Shown here: positions 16,250-23,972 of the stretch, piece after piece
How positions within the stretch are numbered: position 1 is the first letter of the stretch
Layout: the number at the start of each line of letters is the position of its first letter
Assembly (NCBI GenBank): GCA_023430065.1
Contig: JAEZCG010000056.1
Coordinates: 1-38,526 of the forward strand
Source of the DNA: Pseudomonadota bacterium
Lineage (GTDB): Bacteria > Pseudomonadota > Gammaproteobacteria > Burkholderiales > SHXO01
DNA length: 38,526 nucleotides
Direction of reading: 5' to 3'
Notes under the pieces: generated by a model
Databases searched by the model: none
Told to the model about the DNA's origin: nothing
Seen by the model: the letters and a program-made list of their open reading frames with translations, nothing else
Translations under genes and position numbers: made by a program

Positions 16250-16888
16250 TTATTCTGCATCCGGCTGATTCTGCGGCGATGCAAGCTGGAAGGGCTCCAG
16301 CGCCAGGCACGCGTCGTTGATGCGCCGAATCGTCGGAAAGTCGCTCAGGTCGACCTTGAAGCGGTGGGCGTTCGCCACCTGCGGCACCAGCGCGCAGTCG
16401 GCCAGGCCGGGGCTGTCGCCATGACAGAACCTGCCCGTGTGCGGCTCGCTCATCAGCCGCCGTTCCAGCGCGGTGAAGCCCATCTTTACCCAATGGTGGT
16501 ACCACTCGAGCTTCTGGTCTTCTCTCGCGCCGAGCTTGCCGGTGAGGTAGTTGAGCACGCGCGGGTTGTTCAGCGGATGGATCTCGCACGCAATGATGAG
16601 CGCGAGGGAGCGCACGCGTGCGCGCTCGAACGGATCGCGCGGGAGCAGCGCCGGCTCGGGATATCGCTCCTCGAGGTATTCGATGATGGCCAGCGACTGG
16701 AACATGCGGTGCCCGGCGTCCTCCAGCACGGGCACCAGGTTCTGGGGGCTGACGGCAGAGAACGCCTCGCCGTACTGCTGGCCTTTGCCGAGATGCACAC
16801 TGACCGGATCGGCGCTCAGACCCTTCAGCGCCAGCGCGATGCGCACCCGGTAGGCGGCGGAACTGCGAAAGAAGCCATACAACTGCAT
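16250..16888 (-). CDS. Zeta-class GST: maleylacetoacetate/maleylpyruvate isomerase
   Basis: 212 residues from ATG 16888, with GGAGAG upstream; a longer start at 16918 would overlap the preceding gene. The N-terminal thioredoxin-like half begins LYGFFRSSAAYRVRIALALKGL, the zeta-class glutathione site (SS-x-x-YRVR), followed by NLVPVLED and QSLAIIEYLEERYP. The C-terminal helical half contains the GDSPGLADCALVPQ motif. The family isomerises cis to trans double bonds with glutathione, in tyrosine breakdown (MaiA) or in the gentisate pathway (NagL). No tyrosine-pathway gene is seen, while a gentisate dioxygenase and fumarylpyruvate hydrolase lie 8-11 kb upstream on the same strand. Maleylpyruvate is therefore a likely substrate (inference). 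Last gene of the 21.3-16.2 kb operon. Confidence 0.85.
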   Translation of the reverse strand: MQLYGFFRSSAAYRVRIALALKGLSADPVSVHLGKGQQYGEAFSAVSPQNLVPVLEDAGHRMFQSLAIIEYLEERYPEPALLPRDPFERARVRSLALIIACEIHPLNNPRVLNYLTGKLGAREDQKLEWYHHWVKMGFTALERRLMSEPHTGRFCHGDSPGLADCALVPQVANAHRFKVDLSDFPTIRRINDACLALEPFQLASPQNQPDAE

Positions 16889-16901
16889 GTCGTCTCTCCG
16901 G

Positions 16902-18284
16902 TCAGCGTTGCGTGCCATGCACGCGGGCGAGCAGTCCGGCTGCGGCGGCCATGTCCTCGACGTCGTCGAACATCGGCACGCCGGCGTCTTCCATCCTGCG
17001 CATCCATGCTTCTCTTCGCTCCAGCGTGCCCATCATCGCGTGCAGGAGCGGAACGGTAGAGCCGCGCGCGATCTCCGCCAGCCGGTCGACGACCGCGTCG
17101 GCATCGACCATGAAGGGAACCACGTGGATCATCAGGATCGCGTCGAAGCTGCCTGCGGCATGTTCCAGCGCCGCCTGCAGCGTGTCGCCGAAGCGATCCT
17201 CGCGCGCGTCGGCGAGCAAGTCGAGCGGGTTGGCCACGACTGCCTCGGACGGGTACAGGCCGCGCAGCCGCCCGGCCAGTGCCGCCGGCAAGCCCGGTAG
17301 TTCCAGCCCCTCCTCCACGCAACGGTCGGCACACAGCACGCCGGGGCCGCCGGAGTTGGAAAGGAGCAGCACGCGCTCGCCGATGCCATGCGGGTGGGCG
17401 GCAAGCGCCTTTCCCGCCCGTAACATCGCGCGCAGGCTGGACACGCGCACCACCCCGGCATCCCGACAAAAAGCCGCGGCTTGCGCATCGGAGGGCGCCG
17501 AGGAACCCGTATGCCGGTACGCCGCCTCCCGGCCCGCTGCCGTGCGCCCGCCGATCAGCGCCACGATCGGCTTGCGCGCGCAGACGGCGCGTGCGACGTC
17601 GCGCAGGCGCGAATCTGCCCCGACCGTCTCGGCGTACAGCAGGATCACGCGGCACGCGGGATCCTCGCCGAGCTGCTCCAGGTATTCGACCAGACCCAGC
17701 TGCATCGCATTGCCCACCGATACCACCGCGCCCAGGGGAATACCCATGCGGTGGCTGGCGGCGATCGCCTCCTCGGCGATGGCCCCCGATTGCGAAATCA
17801 GTCCCACGCTCCCTCCGCGTGGCAGGTCGCGGTAGAAGGTCACGGCACAGGGCTGCGCGGCATCGAGCAGGTTGATGAGCCCCGCACAGTTCGGTCCGGC
17901 GACCCGCAATCCATGCGCCTCGCACAGGTCGCGCAGTGCCCGATCGCGCGCCTGGCCCTCCTCCCCACCCTCCGCGAAACCACCGGGCAGCACGAGCAGG
18001 TTGCGATGTCCGCTCGCCGCCGCCTCCGCCACCACATCGAGGATGAGGTCCGGCCGCACCACGATCACGGCCAGCTCGCATGGCGGATCGACCTGCGCGA
18101 GCGTGCGCGCCACTGGCAATCCCAGCAGTTCGCCGCCTTTCGGATTGACCGGGACGATGCGTCCGGCATAGCCGCTTCGGATCAGATTGCGCAGCACCGC
18201 TCCGCCGGAACTGCTGGGCCGGTCGCCGGCTCCGACCACGGCCACGCTGCCGGCAAGAAGGAAGGACTGCAGGGATCGGCTCAC
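16902..18284 (-). CDS. ADP-forming acyl-CoA synthetase, alpha-type (no ATP-grasp)
   Basis: 460 residues from GTG 18284 (VSRSLQSFLLAGSVAVVGAGDRP); the frame stays open to a TTG at 18332. Domain order is CoA-binding Rossmann (residues 10-110), then two succinyl-CoA-ligase-like flavodoxin domains. GLISQSGAIAEEAI and AYRHTGSSAPSD are visible; H258 in the HTG motif is the phospho-histidine, at nearly the same position as in archaeal AcdA. The enzyme makes acyl-CoA, ADP and phosphate from acid, CoA and ATP. The ATP-grasp (beta) part, usually fused in bacteria or encoded next door, is absent here. The partner must therefore lie elsewhere, or the protein does another CoA reaction. It sits between the lipoprotein and GST genes with 13-15 bp gaps, in one operon. 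Confidence 0.85.
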   Translation of the reverse strand: MSRSLQSFLLAGSVAVVGAGDRPSSSGGAVLRNLIRSGYAGRIVPVNPKGGELLGLPVARTLAQVDPPCELAVIVVRPDLILDVVAEAAASGHRNLLVLPGGFAEGGEEGQARDRALRDLCEAHGLRVAGPNCAGLINLLDAAQPCAVTFYRDLPRGGSVGLISQSGAIAEEAIAASHRMGIPLGAVVSVGNAMQLGLVEYLEQLGEDPACRVILLYAETVGADSRLRDVARAVCARKPIVALIGGRTAAGREAAYRHTGSSAPSDAQAAAFCRDAGVVRVSSLRAMLRAGKALAAHPHGIGERVLLLSNSGGPGVLCADRCVEEGLELPGLPAALAGRLRGLYPSEAVVANPLDLLADAREDRFGDTLQAALEHAAGSFDAILMIHVVPFMVDADAVVDRLAEIARGSTVPLLHAMMGTLERREAWMRRMEDAGVPMFDDVEDMAAAAGLLARVHGTQR

Positions 18285-18347
18285 GGCGATGAAGCGCTGC
18301 TGGCGGAGGAAGGAAACCCCGATTGTAGCCAAGCCGCAGCGAGCGCC

Positions 18348-19817
18348 TCAGCGCGCAGGCGCCGAAGCCAGATCGAAGCGGAAGTAGCGCTCGAGCAGGC
18401 GCGCGTCGTCGAAGTGGCGACGCCCGACGAAAGCCGTGGCGTGCCGGCCCCATTGGCGCATGGCGCCCGGACTGCGCACACCCATCGGCCAGAACACCAA
18501 GCGCTCGCCGCGCTCGGAGCCTGCCACCATGCCATCGCTGCGGAAGGCGCTGCGGCGTCCTCCCTCGTCCAGAGGCAGCGAGCGCAGGGCGTCGTCGGTC
18601 TCCGGCACGAGGTCGCGGGCAGCCGTTCGCACCGCGTCGACCGCGTGCACGCGCTGCAGGAAGTGGGTCCGGGCGGCCACGCGCACGGCCAGGCGAGCAG
18701 CGATGCGATCCAGACGTTGCGGCACGAAGGCACCTTCCTCGAGGGTGCTGCGCTGCGCCAGCGGCACTGCGCGCACGGTCGGAAAGAACTGGTGGTAGCA
18801 GCCGCAGCTGTGAATGCTGTCGAAGATCAACGGCGCACCGTCCGGCGCCAGTGTCACGCGCCAGACGATTCCATCGAGCTGCCCCGCCAGGAGATCGAGC
18901 GCCGATGCTTTCGGCCGCGCGGGAAACCAGACGCTGTACACGAGCTGCAACAACGTGTGCGTCCCCGCGCGGGTGTAAGCGATGCGTCGATACTCGGTGG
19001 GTTGCGCGGTGTCGACATGCAGCACTGCGCCCGAACTCCACCGCACCCGGCCGATGCGGTCGTTCTCATCCAGCTCGTCCACCACCCATACGGGCGCGTG
19101 GACGGCGAACAGTCGGGTCAGCGTAATGGGGTCAGGACGGGGAATCCCGAGCGCATCCGCCGGCATCCGCATCCTGACGGCCGGTGGATCGCTGGAGGCG
19201 GTCCGGTACGCAACCAGACGCCCGCGCACCGGCAAGTCCGCCGGCGCAGTGGCGAACGCGCGCGCGACCTCCGCCTGGTAGCGGCGCACCCCGGCGGCAA
19301 ACGGCACGCGGGTGAGCCAGTAGACACCCGCCACGCGCTTCCACGTGTCGTAGTCATCCGGCACGCGCGCGACGCGGCGCAAAGTCTCGACCCGCGATGC
19401 GTCGGCGAGGTCGGCCGACGACAGGCGCGTGGCGCAGTCGCGCAGCCGTGCGTCCACATCGACATCGTCGAGGGCGATGCGATCGAGGTCGGCTCTGGGA
19501 AGATTGGCGAGCTCGATCGTGCGCGCCTGCAGATCGAGTGCCACGAGCTGGTCCATCCAGGCCCGGACCTGGTCCTGGCGCAGGTCCTCGTTCGCGAAGC
19601 TCGCCAGCAGCCGGTCGACGCGCAGGTAGGGGAAGCCGGCGATGCGCGCGGCCCCGCCGTCGCGCACAGCGGCCCGGTCGATGGAGGCGTCGAGGACGTG
19701 ATAGAAGGCCCGGCAGGCATCCAGGGCATCGCTGCCAGATGGCGCGACCGGCCGCAGCGGTGCACACCCGCTCGCCACCAACGCGGCCAGGACGACGCGC
19801 AGCACACGCCACGTCAC
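18348..19817 (-). CDS. Large predicted lipoprotein of unknown function
   Basis: 489 residues from GTG 19817, which overlaps the stop of the preceding START-like gene (GTGA). The N-terminus VLRVVLAALVASGCAPL is a lipoprotein signal with lipobox VASGC and +2 Ala, predicting an outer-membrane anchor. I recognise no domain. The protein is rich in Trp/Tyr/Arg, contains SIHSCGCYHQFFPT near residue 335, and has long Asp-rich helical stretches in the first third. Translational coupling suggests it works with the START-like protein and the binding protein upstream. Continuous strong codon bias over the frame supports a real gene; the antisense frame open over much of this span is a high-GC shadow. Confidence 0.8.
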   Translation of the reverse strand: MTWRVLRVVLAALVASGCAPLRPVAPSGSDALDACRAFYHVLDASIDRAAVRDGGAARIAGFPYLRVDRLLASFANEDLRQDQVRAWMDQLVALDLQARTIELANLPRADLDRIALDDVDVDARLRDCATRLSSADLADASRVETLRRVARVPDDYDTWKRVAGVYWLTRVPFAAGVRRYQAEVARAFATAPADLPVRGRLVAYRTASSDPPAVRMRMPADALGIPRPDPITLTRLFAVHAPVWVVDELDENDRIGRVRWSSGAVLHVDTAQPTEYRRIAYTRAGTHTLLQLVYSVWFPARPKASALDLLAGQLDGIVWRVTLAPDGAPLIFDSIHSCGCYHQFFPTVRAVPLAQRSTLEEGAFVPQRLDRIAARLAVRVAARTHFLQRVHAVDAVRTAARDLVPETDDALRSLPLDEGGRRSAFRSDGMVAGSERGERLVFWPMGVRSPGAMRQWGRHATAFVGRRHFDDARLLERYFRFDLASAPAR

Positions 19818-20374
19818 GGTGCCGTGCGTCCTGCGGCGGCGCCGCGCCGCTCGATTTCGCCGGTCAGACCCTCGAACTGCCGCGCGACCATGGCCCGCAG
19901 CACCGCCAGGCCGATCCAGGGCGGCAGGTGGAAATCCGGCACCAGGCGCCCGCTGTATTCGACGCGCACGCCGTGAGGGAGCGGCACCAGCCGGTACGTC
20001 CCTTCGAACACGCGGAAGTCGCCGCCGGTGCCAAAGGCGCGGACGCGCTCGTAGGGCTCCTCGACCACCGATAGCTCGACGCACACCGGGATGCGGTAGA
20101 ACAGCCACCCGGCACGGCCGCGCTGCTCCACCGTCGCGGTGCGCCCGCTGCGCGCCACCACCCTGCTCGCCTGCAGGTCGGGCACGAACTCTGGGTAACG
20201 ATCGTACGCGGTCAGCACATCCCAGGCGAGCCGTGCATCGGCTGCAATCTCCGCGACTGCGTGGACGACCACGCCCTCGCCCTCACGGTGTGCCTCCACG
20301 AGTGCCGCGGCGGGCGCCGCAGGCCCTGCAGCGAAGGCGCAGACGGCAACCCCCAGCAGGACAGCCGCGCGCAC
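19814..20374 (-). CDS. Exported START/polyketide-cyclase-like (SRPBCC) protein
   Basis: 186 residues, GTG start at 20374. Signal peptide up to about residue 24 (AAGPAAPAAA), then an SRPBCC domain: VHAVAEIAADARLAWDVLTAYDRYPEFVPDLQASRV is the typical start (first strand plus DYxxYPEFVP) of the Coq10/ribosome-association/START group, and GVRVEYSGRLVPDFHLPPWIG the closing strands. The fold makes a deep hydrophobic pocket for lipids or aromatic polyketides. A periplasmic version next to a lipoprotein suggests lipid or hydrophobic-ligand handling in the envelope (inference). It starts 7 bp after the betaine-binding gene and overlaps the lipoprotein gene. Confidence 0.85.
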   Translation of the reverse strand: MRAAVLLGVAVCAFAAGPAAPAAALVEAHREGEGVVVHAVAEIAADARLAWDVLTAYDRYPEFVPDLQASRVVARSGRTATVEQRGRAGWLFYRIPVCVELSVVEEPYERVRAFGTGGDFRVFEGTYRLVPLPHGVRVEYSGRLVPDFHLPPWIGLAVLRAMVARQFEGLTGEIERRGAAAGRTAP

Positions 20375-20381
20375 CCGATAC

Positions 20382-21257
20382 TCACTCGGCGAACCAGCCG
20401 GCGACTCTCGCCTCGTTGGCGCGCATCCACGCCTGGGCAGCCTCGCGCGGCTGCATGCGCTCGACGTTCACGAGGCGATCCATTTCCGCCACGCCGTCGA
20501 GTCCGAGTTGTATGCGGGACAGGACGCGCAGCGTGCGCGCCGGCGCCCCCTCGACCCAGGTCTTGCTCGCCACCAGCGTGCCGTTGCTCGCCGGACCCAG
20601 CACGCTTTTGGGGTCGTCGAGGGGGCGCATGCTGCCGACGCGGTTGATGTAGTGCGGATACCACAGCGGCATCACGAACCAGGCTCGTGCAGCCAGCGCA
20701 CGCCCATAGGCGCCGTGGAAGTCGGACAGCGTTCCCGGTCGAAGCGTATATCCCGCCTCGTCCAGCGCATAGGCCTCGATCACTTCGGCCGAGAGCATCA
20801 TGTTGCCGGAGTCGCGTCCAGTGCCCTGGATCACCTTGCTCATACGCTCCGCCACCTCGGGCTTGCGCAGGTCACCGATGCCGGTCACGGCATCGGCCGG
20901 CACGTAGGCCGGCACCATCCAGGCGAACCGCGCACCCTCGTACAGCACGCCCAGTTCGACGGCCTGCGGTCCGTACTGCGACCAGTACACCGCGTGTCCG
21001 TGAGGAAGCCAGGCCGCCACCAGCAGGTCCACGTCGCCCGCACCGAGCTTGGGAAAGATCTGCGCATGGCTGCCGGTGGTGATCTCGACGGCATGGCCAA
21101 GCCGCTCGAGCACCTCCTGCACCACACCGGCCGTGACGGCATAGAAGCTCAGCCCGATCTGGCCGAGCCGCACGGAGTCGGCCTGCTCGGCTCGGACGGG
21201 AGAAGCCACGCTGCACGCGAACAGCGCGGCGGCGAGGAACAGGGTGGATGCGCGCAT
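20382..21257 (-). CDS. Glycine betaine/carnitine-type ABC substrate-binding protein (OpuAC)
   Basis: 291 residues from ATG 21257 with AGGAG 7 nt upstream. Signal peptide MRASTLFLAAALFACSVASPVRA. The mature part is an OpuAC-type cluster F binding protein: VRLGQIGLSFYAVTAGVV, ITTGSHAQIFPKLGAGDVDLLVAAWLPHGHAVYW, and WFVMPLWYPHYINR, whose Trp/Tyr residues would form the aromatic box for a quaternary ammonium group. No permease or ATPase gene is adjacent, so it is an orphan binding protein or shares a transporter encoded elsewhere. First gene of the operon OpuAC / START-like / lipoprotein / acyl-CoA synthetase / GST. Confidence 0.9.
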   Translation of the reverse strand: MRASTLFLAAALFACSVASPVRAEQADSVRLGQIGLSFYAVTAGVVQEVLERLGHAVEITTGSHAQIFPKLGAGDVDLLVAAWLPHGHAVYWSQYGPQAVELGVLYEGARFAWMVPAYVPADAVTGIGDLRKPEVAERMSKVIQGTGRDSGNMMLSAEVIEAYALDEAGYTLRPGTLSDFHGAYGRALAARAWFVMPLWYPHYINRVGSMRPLDDPKSVLGPASNGTLVASKTWVEGAPARTLRVLSRIQLGLDGVAEMDRLVNVERMQPREAAQAWMRANEARVAGWFAE

Positions 21258-21331
21258 GAGGCACTCCTGGCGTGATGCCGGCAGTCGGGGTTGCGATTGG
21301 ATTCTAGGCACTCGGCCTGGTTCACGCGCGT

Positions 21332-21366
21332 CCGGCAATCCGGTGCGGCGGCACGCGGATTGCCGG
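21332..21366 (+). promoter_or_regulatory. Strong hairpin in the leader of the Cys-rich gene
   Basis: Arms CCGGCAATCCG (21332-21342) and CGGATTGCCGG (21356-21366) are perfectly complementary over 11 bp. The loop also folds (GTGC/GCAC around GGCG), giving about 15 pairs with one bulged G. It lies 24 nt before the ATG at 21390, just upstream of the GAGGAGG ribosome binding site, and has no T-tract. It is therefore either an mRNA leader structure or a large operator between the two divergent genes. Confidence 0.6.
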
Positions 21367-21389
21367 CCCGGTATCGAGGAGGTACCACC

Positions 21390-21710
21390 ATGGCGCAGGA
21401 ACTGGACGAGGGTCGGGTTCAATTCGGACCGCGACCGGGCCCCGTGGAGACGCTGGGCGAGGCGCCCGGCGGCTGGACGGGCAAGTGCGAAGTGTGCGGC
21501 AACGAGTACGCGATGGCTTTCGAGGTGATCACAGCGGGCGAACGGCACGTCTTCGACAGCTTCGAGTGCGCGATCCACAAGCTGGCACCGCGGTGCGAGC
21601 ACTGCGGTTGCCGGATCCTGGGGCACGGCATCGAGGGCGGTGGGCGCTTCTTCTGCTGCGCGCACTGCGCGCGGCAGGCGGGGATCGCCGGCGCGGTGGA
21701 CAACACCTGA
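21390..21710 (+). CDS. Cys-rich metal-binding protein, metallothionein-like
   Basis: 106 residues from ATG 21390, with an excellent GAGGAGG ribosome binding site. The N-terminal 28 residues are polar. Then come KCEVCGNEY, a helix FDSFECAIHKLAP, and a dense cluster RCEHCGCRILGHG-IEGGGRFFCCAHCARQAG: about ten Cys plus several His. The layout C-x2-C...FEC..H..C-x2-C-x-C...FCC-x2-C resembles a treble-clef/zinc-ribbon pair and is reminiscent of SmtA-type bacterial metallothioneins, which keep one zinc-finger-like fold. Zinc or copper sequestration is likely but inferred. Soluble, cytoplasmic. Divergent from the betaine-binding operon and 7 bp from the convergent kinase gene. Confidence 0.75.
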   Translation: MAQELDEGRVQFGPRPGPVETLGEAPGGWTGKCEVCGNEYAMAFEVITAGERHVFDSFECAIHKLAPRCEHCGCRILGHGIEGGGRFFCCAHCARQAGIAGAVDNT

Positions 21711-21717
21711 GGCAGCC

Positions 21718-22902
21718 TCACCCGCGCAGCAGGCGCACGACCTCGACCAGCGTCTCGGGCGTTCCAAAGCCGCCTGCCTTCGTCAACAGAAGCAGTGGGC
21801 GTCCGTCCACCTGCAGAGCCGAATACGGAATGCCGGGAATCAGATCGCCCATCACACGCAGGCACGCGCACGACAGGGCCTGCAGGATGGCGACGGCGGT
21901 GTCTCCGCCGGTGGCAAGCAGCGCATCCACCTGCCGGCCGCGCACGCGTGCCACGACGCCGGCGGCGAGTCCGCGCGCCACCGCTTCCGCATCCCCCTCG
22001 CGCCCCTCGGCATCCGGCGTGGCACGCACGATCTGAACGGACGCAGGACTGGCGAGCAGGGCTTGCACATCCACCACCCCGTTCGGGGCGCCGAGCACCA
22101 TGACCCCCGGTTGACGCGATAGCGCGGCGACCTGTGCCGCGCTTTGCTCGGCGCGCGATCCGACCGCGATCAGCAGATCCCCGCGCAGTCGCGGCGCGGC
22201 GGGCGGTGGCGCACTGGGCATACAGGTGCGCGCCACCGCGCCGGCCATGCCGGCGGATCCCACCAGCACGCAGTCGTGCAATCTGCCGCGCAGTGCCCGC
22301 ACCACGCGCTCGAGGTCTTCGTCGGTGCCGCTGTCGACCACGTGAACGTGTACGCCTGCGTTCGGGCCGTCCAGTACGATTGCACCGCCCGCCGGCACCC
22401 GCATGACGCGCGCACCGGGCAATGCGGCGCGGAATACCGCATCGAGCGGGTCGAGCGGCGGCGGTGACAGCGCATCGCGCGCGAACTGCGTGGCGTGCAG
22501 CGGTTGGCCGCGAACGTGCACGACCCCGTCGAGAACCGTGCGTCCCTGGGCGGGGAACGCCGGGGCGATGACCGCATGGCGGCGTCCGCTTGCCTGCAGC
22601 ATCGCCAGCGTTTCGGCGACCACGTTACCGCGCAGAGTGGAGTCGATCTTCTTGATCAGGATCGGCGCGTCCGCCGGGCACAGTCCACGCATGACCTCGC
22701 GCACCAGCGCGGCGGCACGATCAGCGGGAAGATGGCGCGAGGTGGCATTGATGGATACGACCTTGGCGCCTTCGAACTGCGCCGCCGTGCAGGCGTGCGC
22801 ATCGACCACCACGACCGTGTGCTGCCCGCGCGCGGCAAACGGCCCGGCGACGTCGAGCGCACCGGTCAGGTCGTCGGCGACGATGGCGACTTCGACCGCC
22901 AT
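21718..22902 (-). CDS. DUF1537 four-carbon acid-sugar kinase
   Basis: 394 residues. The N-terminal VAIVADDLTGALDVAGPFAARG and LIKKIDSTLRGNVVAE are hallmarks of the DUF1537 kinases (OtnK/DtnK/DenK group); C-terminal ALLATGGDTAVAILQAL is the nucleotide-binding Gly-rich segment. These enzymes phosphorylate D/L-threonate, D-erythronate or 3-oxo-tetronate at O4. The gene lies 13 bp after a PdxA2-like dehydrogenase, the partner that oxidises the 4-phospho-acid, which then loses CO2 to give dihydroxyacetone phosphate. The exact stereochemistry of the substrate cannot be read. Last gene of the leftward catabolic series. Confidence 0.9.
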   Translation of the reverse strand: MAVEVAIVADDLTGALDVAGPFAARGQHTVVVVDAHACTAAQFEGAKVVSINATSRHLPADRAAALVREVMRGLCPADAPILIKKIDSTLRGNVVAETLAMLQASGRRHAVIAPAFPAQGRTVLDGVVHVRGQPLHATQFARDALSPPPLDPLDAVFRAALPGARVMRVPAGGAIVLDGPNAGVHVHVVDSGTDEDLERVVRALRGRLHDCVLVGSAGMAGAVARTCMPSAPPPAAPRLRGDLLIAVGSRAEQSAAQVAALSRQPGVMVLGAPNGVVDVQALLASPASVQIVRATPDAEGREGDAEAVARGLAAGVVARVRGRQVDALLATGGDTAVAILQALSCACLRVMGDLIPGIPYSALQVDGRPLLLLTKAGGFGTPETLVEVVRLLRG

Positions 22903-22915
22903 GCCGGCCGGCCGG

Positions 22916-23914
22916 TCAGGCCGCCGCGGCGGTAGTCGGGAGGCGGTCCGCCATCATCCGGCCGTAGGCGATGGCGCTGTTCATGTTCACCGGGCTCGCC
23001 TTTCCGGTCCAGGCGATGTCGAACGCCGTGCCGTGATCCACCGACGCGCGACGGATCGGCAAGCCGAGGCTGACGTTCACCGTCGTATCGAAGGCGATCA
23101 ACTTGGTCGGGATATGGCCCTGGTCGTGGTATTGCGCCACCACCAGGTCGAATTGCCCGTTCAGGGCGCGATAGAACACGGTGTCGCCGGAGATCGGCCC
23201 CTTGGCGTCGATGCCCTCCTTCTGGGCAAGCTCGATCGCCTGCGCAATGCGCTCCTCCTCGTTGCCGAAGATGCCACCCTCGCCGCAGTGCGGGTTCAGA
23301 CCTGCCACCGCGATGCGCGGGCGTGCGATGCCGAGCGCCTTGAAATGCTCGTTGCCGATGCGGATGGTCGCCAGCACGCGCTCCACCGTCGCGCGCTCGG
23401 TCGCACCCTTGAGGCTAACGTGGGTGGACACGTGCACGGCATTGAGCTTGTCCGAGGCGAGCAGCATGAAGGACGACTTTGCACCGGTGAGGTGCGCCAG
23501 CAGCTCGGTGTGACCGTCGAAGTGGTGGCCGGCCGCGTGCAGCGCGGCCTTGTTGAGCGGCGCGGTGACGATCACGGCAATCTTGCCCGCGAGCGCGAGC
23601 TCGACCGCCTTGACCACGTACTGGTAGGCGGCTTCGCCCGCCGCGGCGCTGATCTTGCCGTCCTCGATCGCATCCGCGCCCGTGCTCGGCACGTGAACCA
23701 CCGGCACCTGCCCATCGCGCGCGTCCAGCCCGTCGACGTAGTCCAGGCCGGCACCGACCATCTTGTCGGCGCGCCCGAGGATGCCGATGTTGCCGATCAC
23801 GGCAGTCGCACTGCGCCGTTCGGGCGTCATCTGCTGCAGGGACTTGACGATGATCTCGGGGCCGATCCCAGCGGGATCTCCCATGGTGATGCCGATTCTT
23901 GCCAGCGCGCTCAT
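22916..23914 (-). CDS. PdxA2-like 4-phospho-acid dehydrogenase
   Basis: 332 residues. IGITMGDPAGIGPEIIVKSL at the N-terminus, metal-binding HFDGHTELLAHLTG and VAGLNPHCGEGGIFGNEE, and FDLVVAQYHDQGHIPTKLIAFD. All are classical PdxA motifs with the divalent-metal His residues present. PdxA makes 3-amino-2-oxopropyl phosphate in vitamin B6 synthesis. The PdxA2 subgroup, found beside DUF1537 kinases as here, oxidises threonate or erythronate 4-phosphate with NAD. The TphB dihydrodiol dehydrogenase of terephthalate breakdown is also a PdxA relative, so an aromatic role is a minor alternative. Position between the BKACE and kinase genes favours PdxA2. Confidence 0.9.
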   Translation of the reverse strand: MSALARIGITMGDPAGIGPEIIVKSLQQMTPERRSATAVIGNIGILGRADKMVGAGLDYVDGLDARDGQVPVVHVPSTGADAIEDGKISAAAGEAAYQYVVKAVELALAGKIAVIVTAPLNKAALHAAGHHFDGHTELLAHLTGAKSSFMLLASDKLNAVHVSTHVSLKGATERATVERVLATIRIGNEHFKALGIARPRIAVAGLNPHCGEGGIFGNEEERIAQAIELAQKEGIDAKGPISGDTVFYRALNGQFDLVVAQYHDQGHIPTKLIAFDTTVNVSLGLPIRRASVDHGTAFDIAWTGKASPVNMNSAIAYGRMMADRLPTTAAAA

Positions 23915-23972
23915 TGCGGGGCCTCGGTAAGTGGATCCGACGTGGAATTGGAGACGGATGGCGACGCGGCGT

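Noticed and set aside
17481..19976. 831-codon plus-strand ORF across the acyl-CoA synthetase and lipoprotein genes
   Set aside because: Spans two good genes in antisense and lacks a start signal; typical GC-driven open frame.
22916..23914. Biosynthetic PdxA (vitamin B6)
   Set aside because: No pdxJ, ksgA or surA nearby; pairing with a DUF1537 kinase points to the catabolic PdxA2 group.
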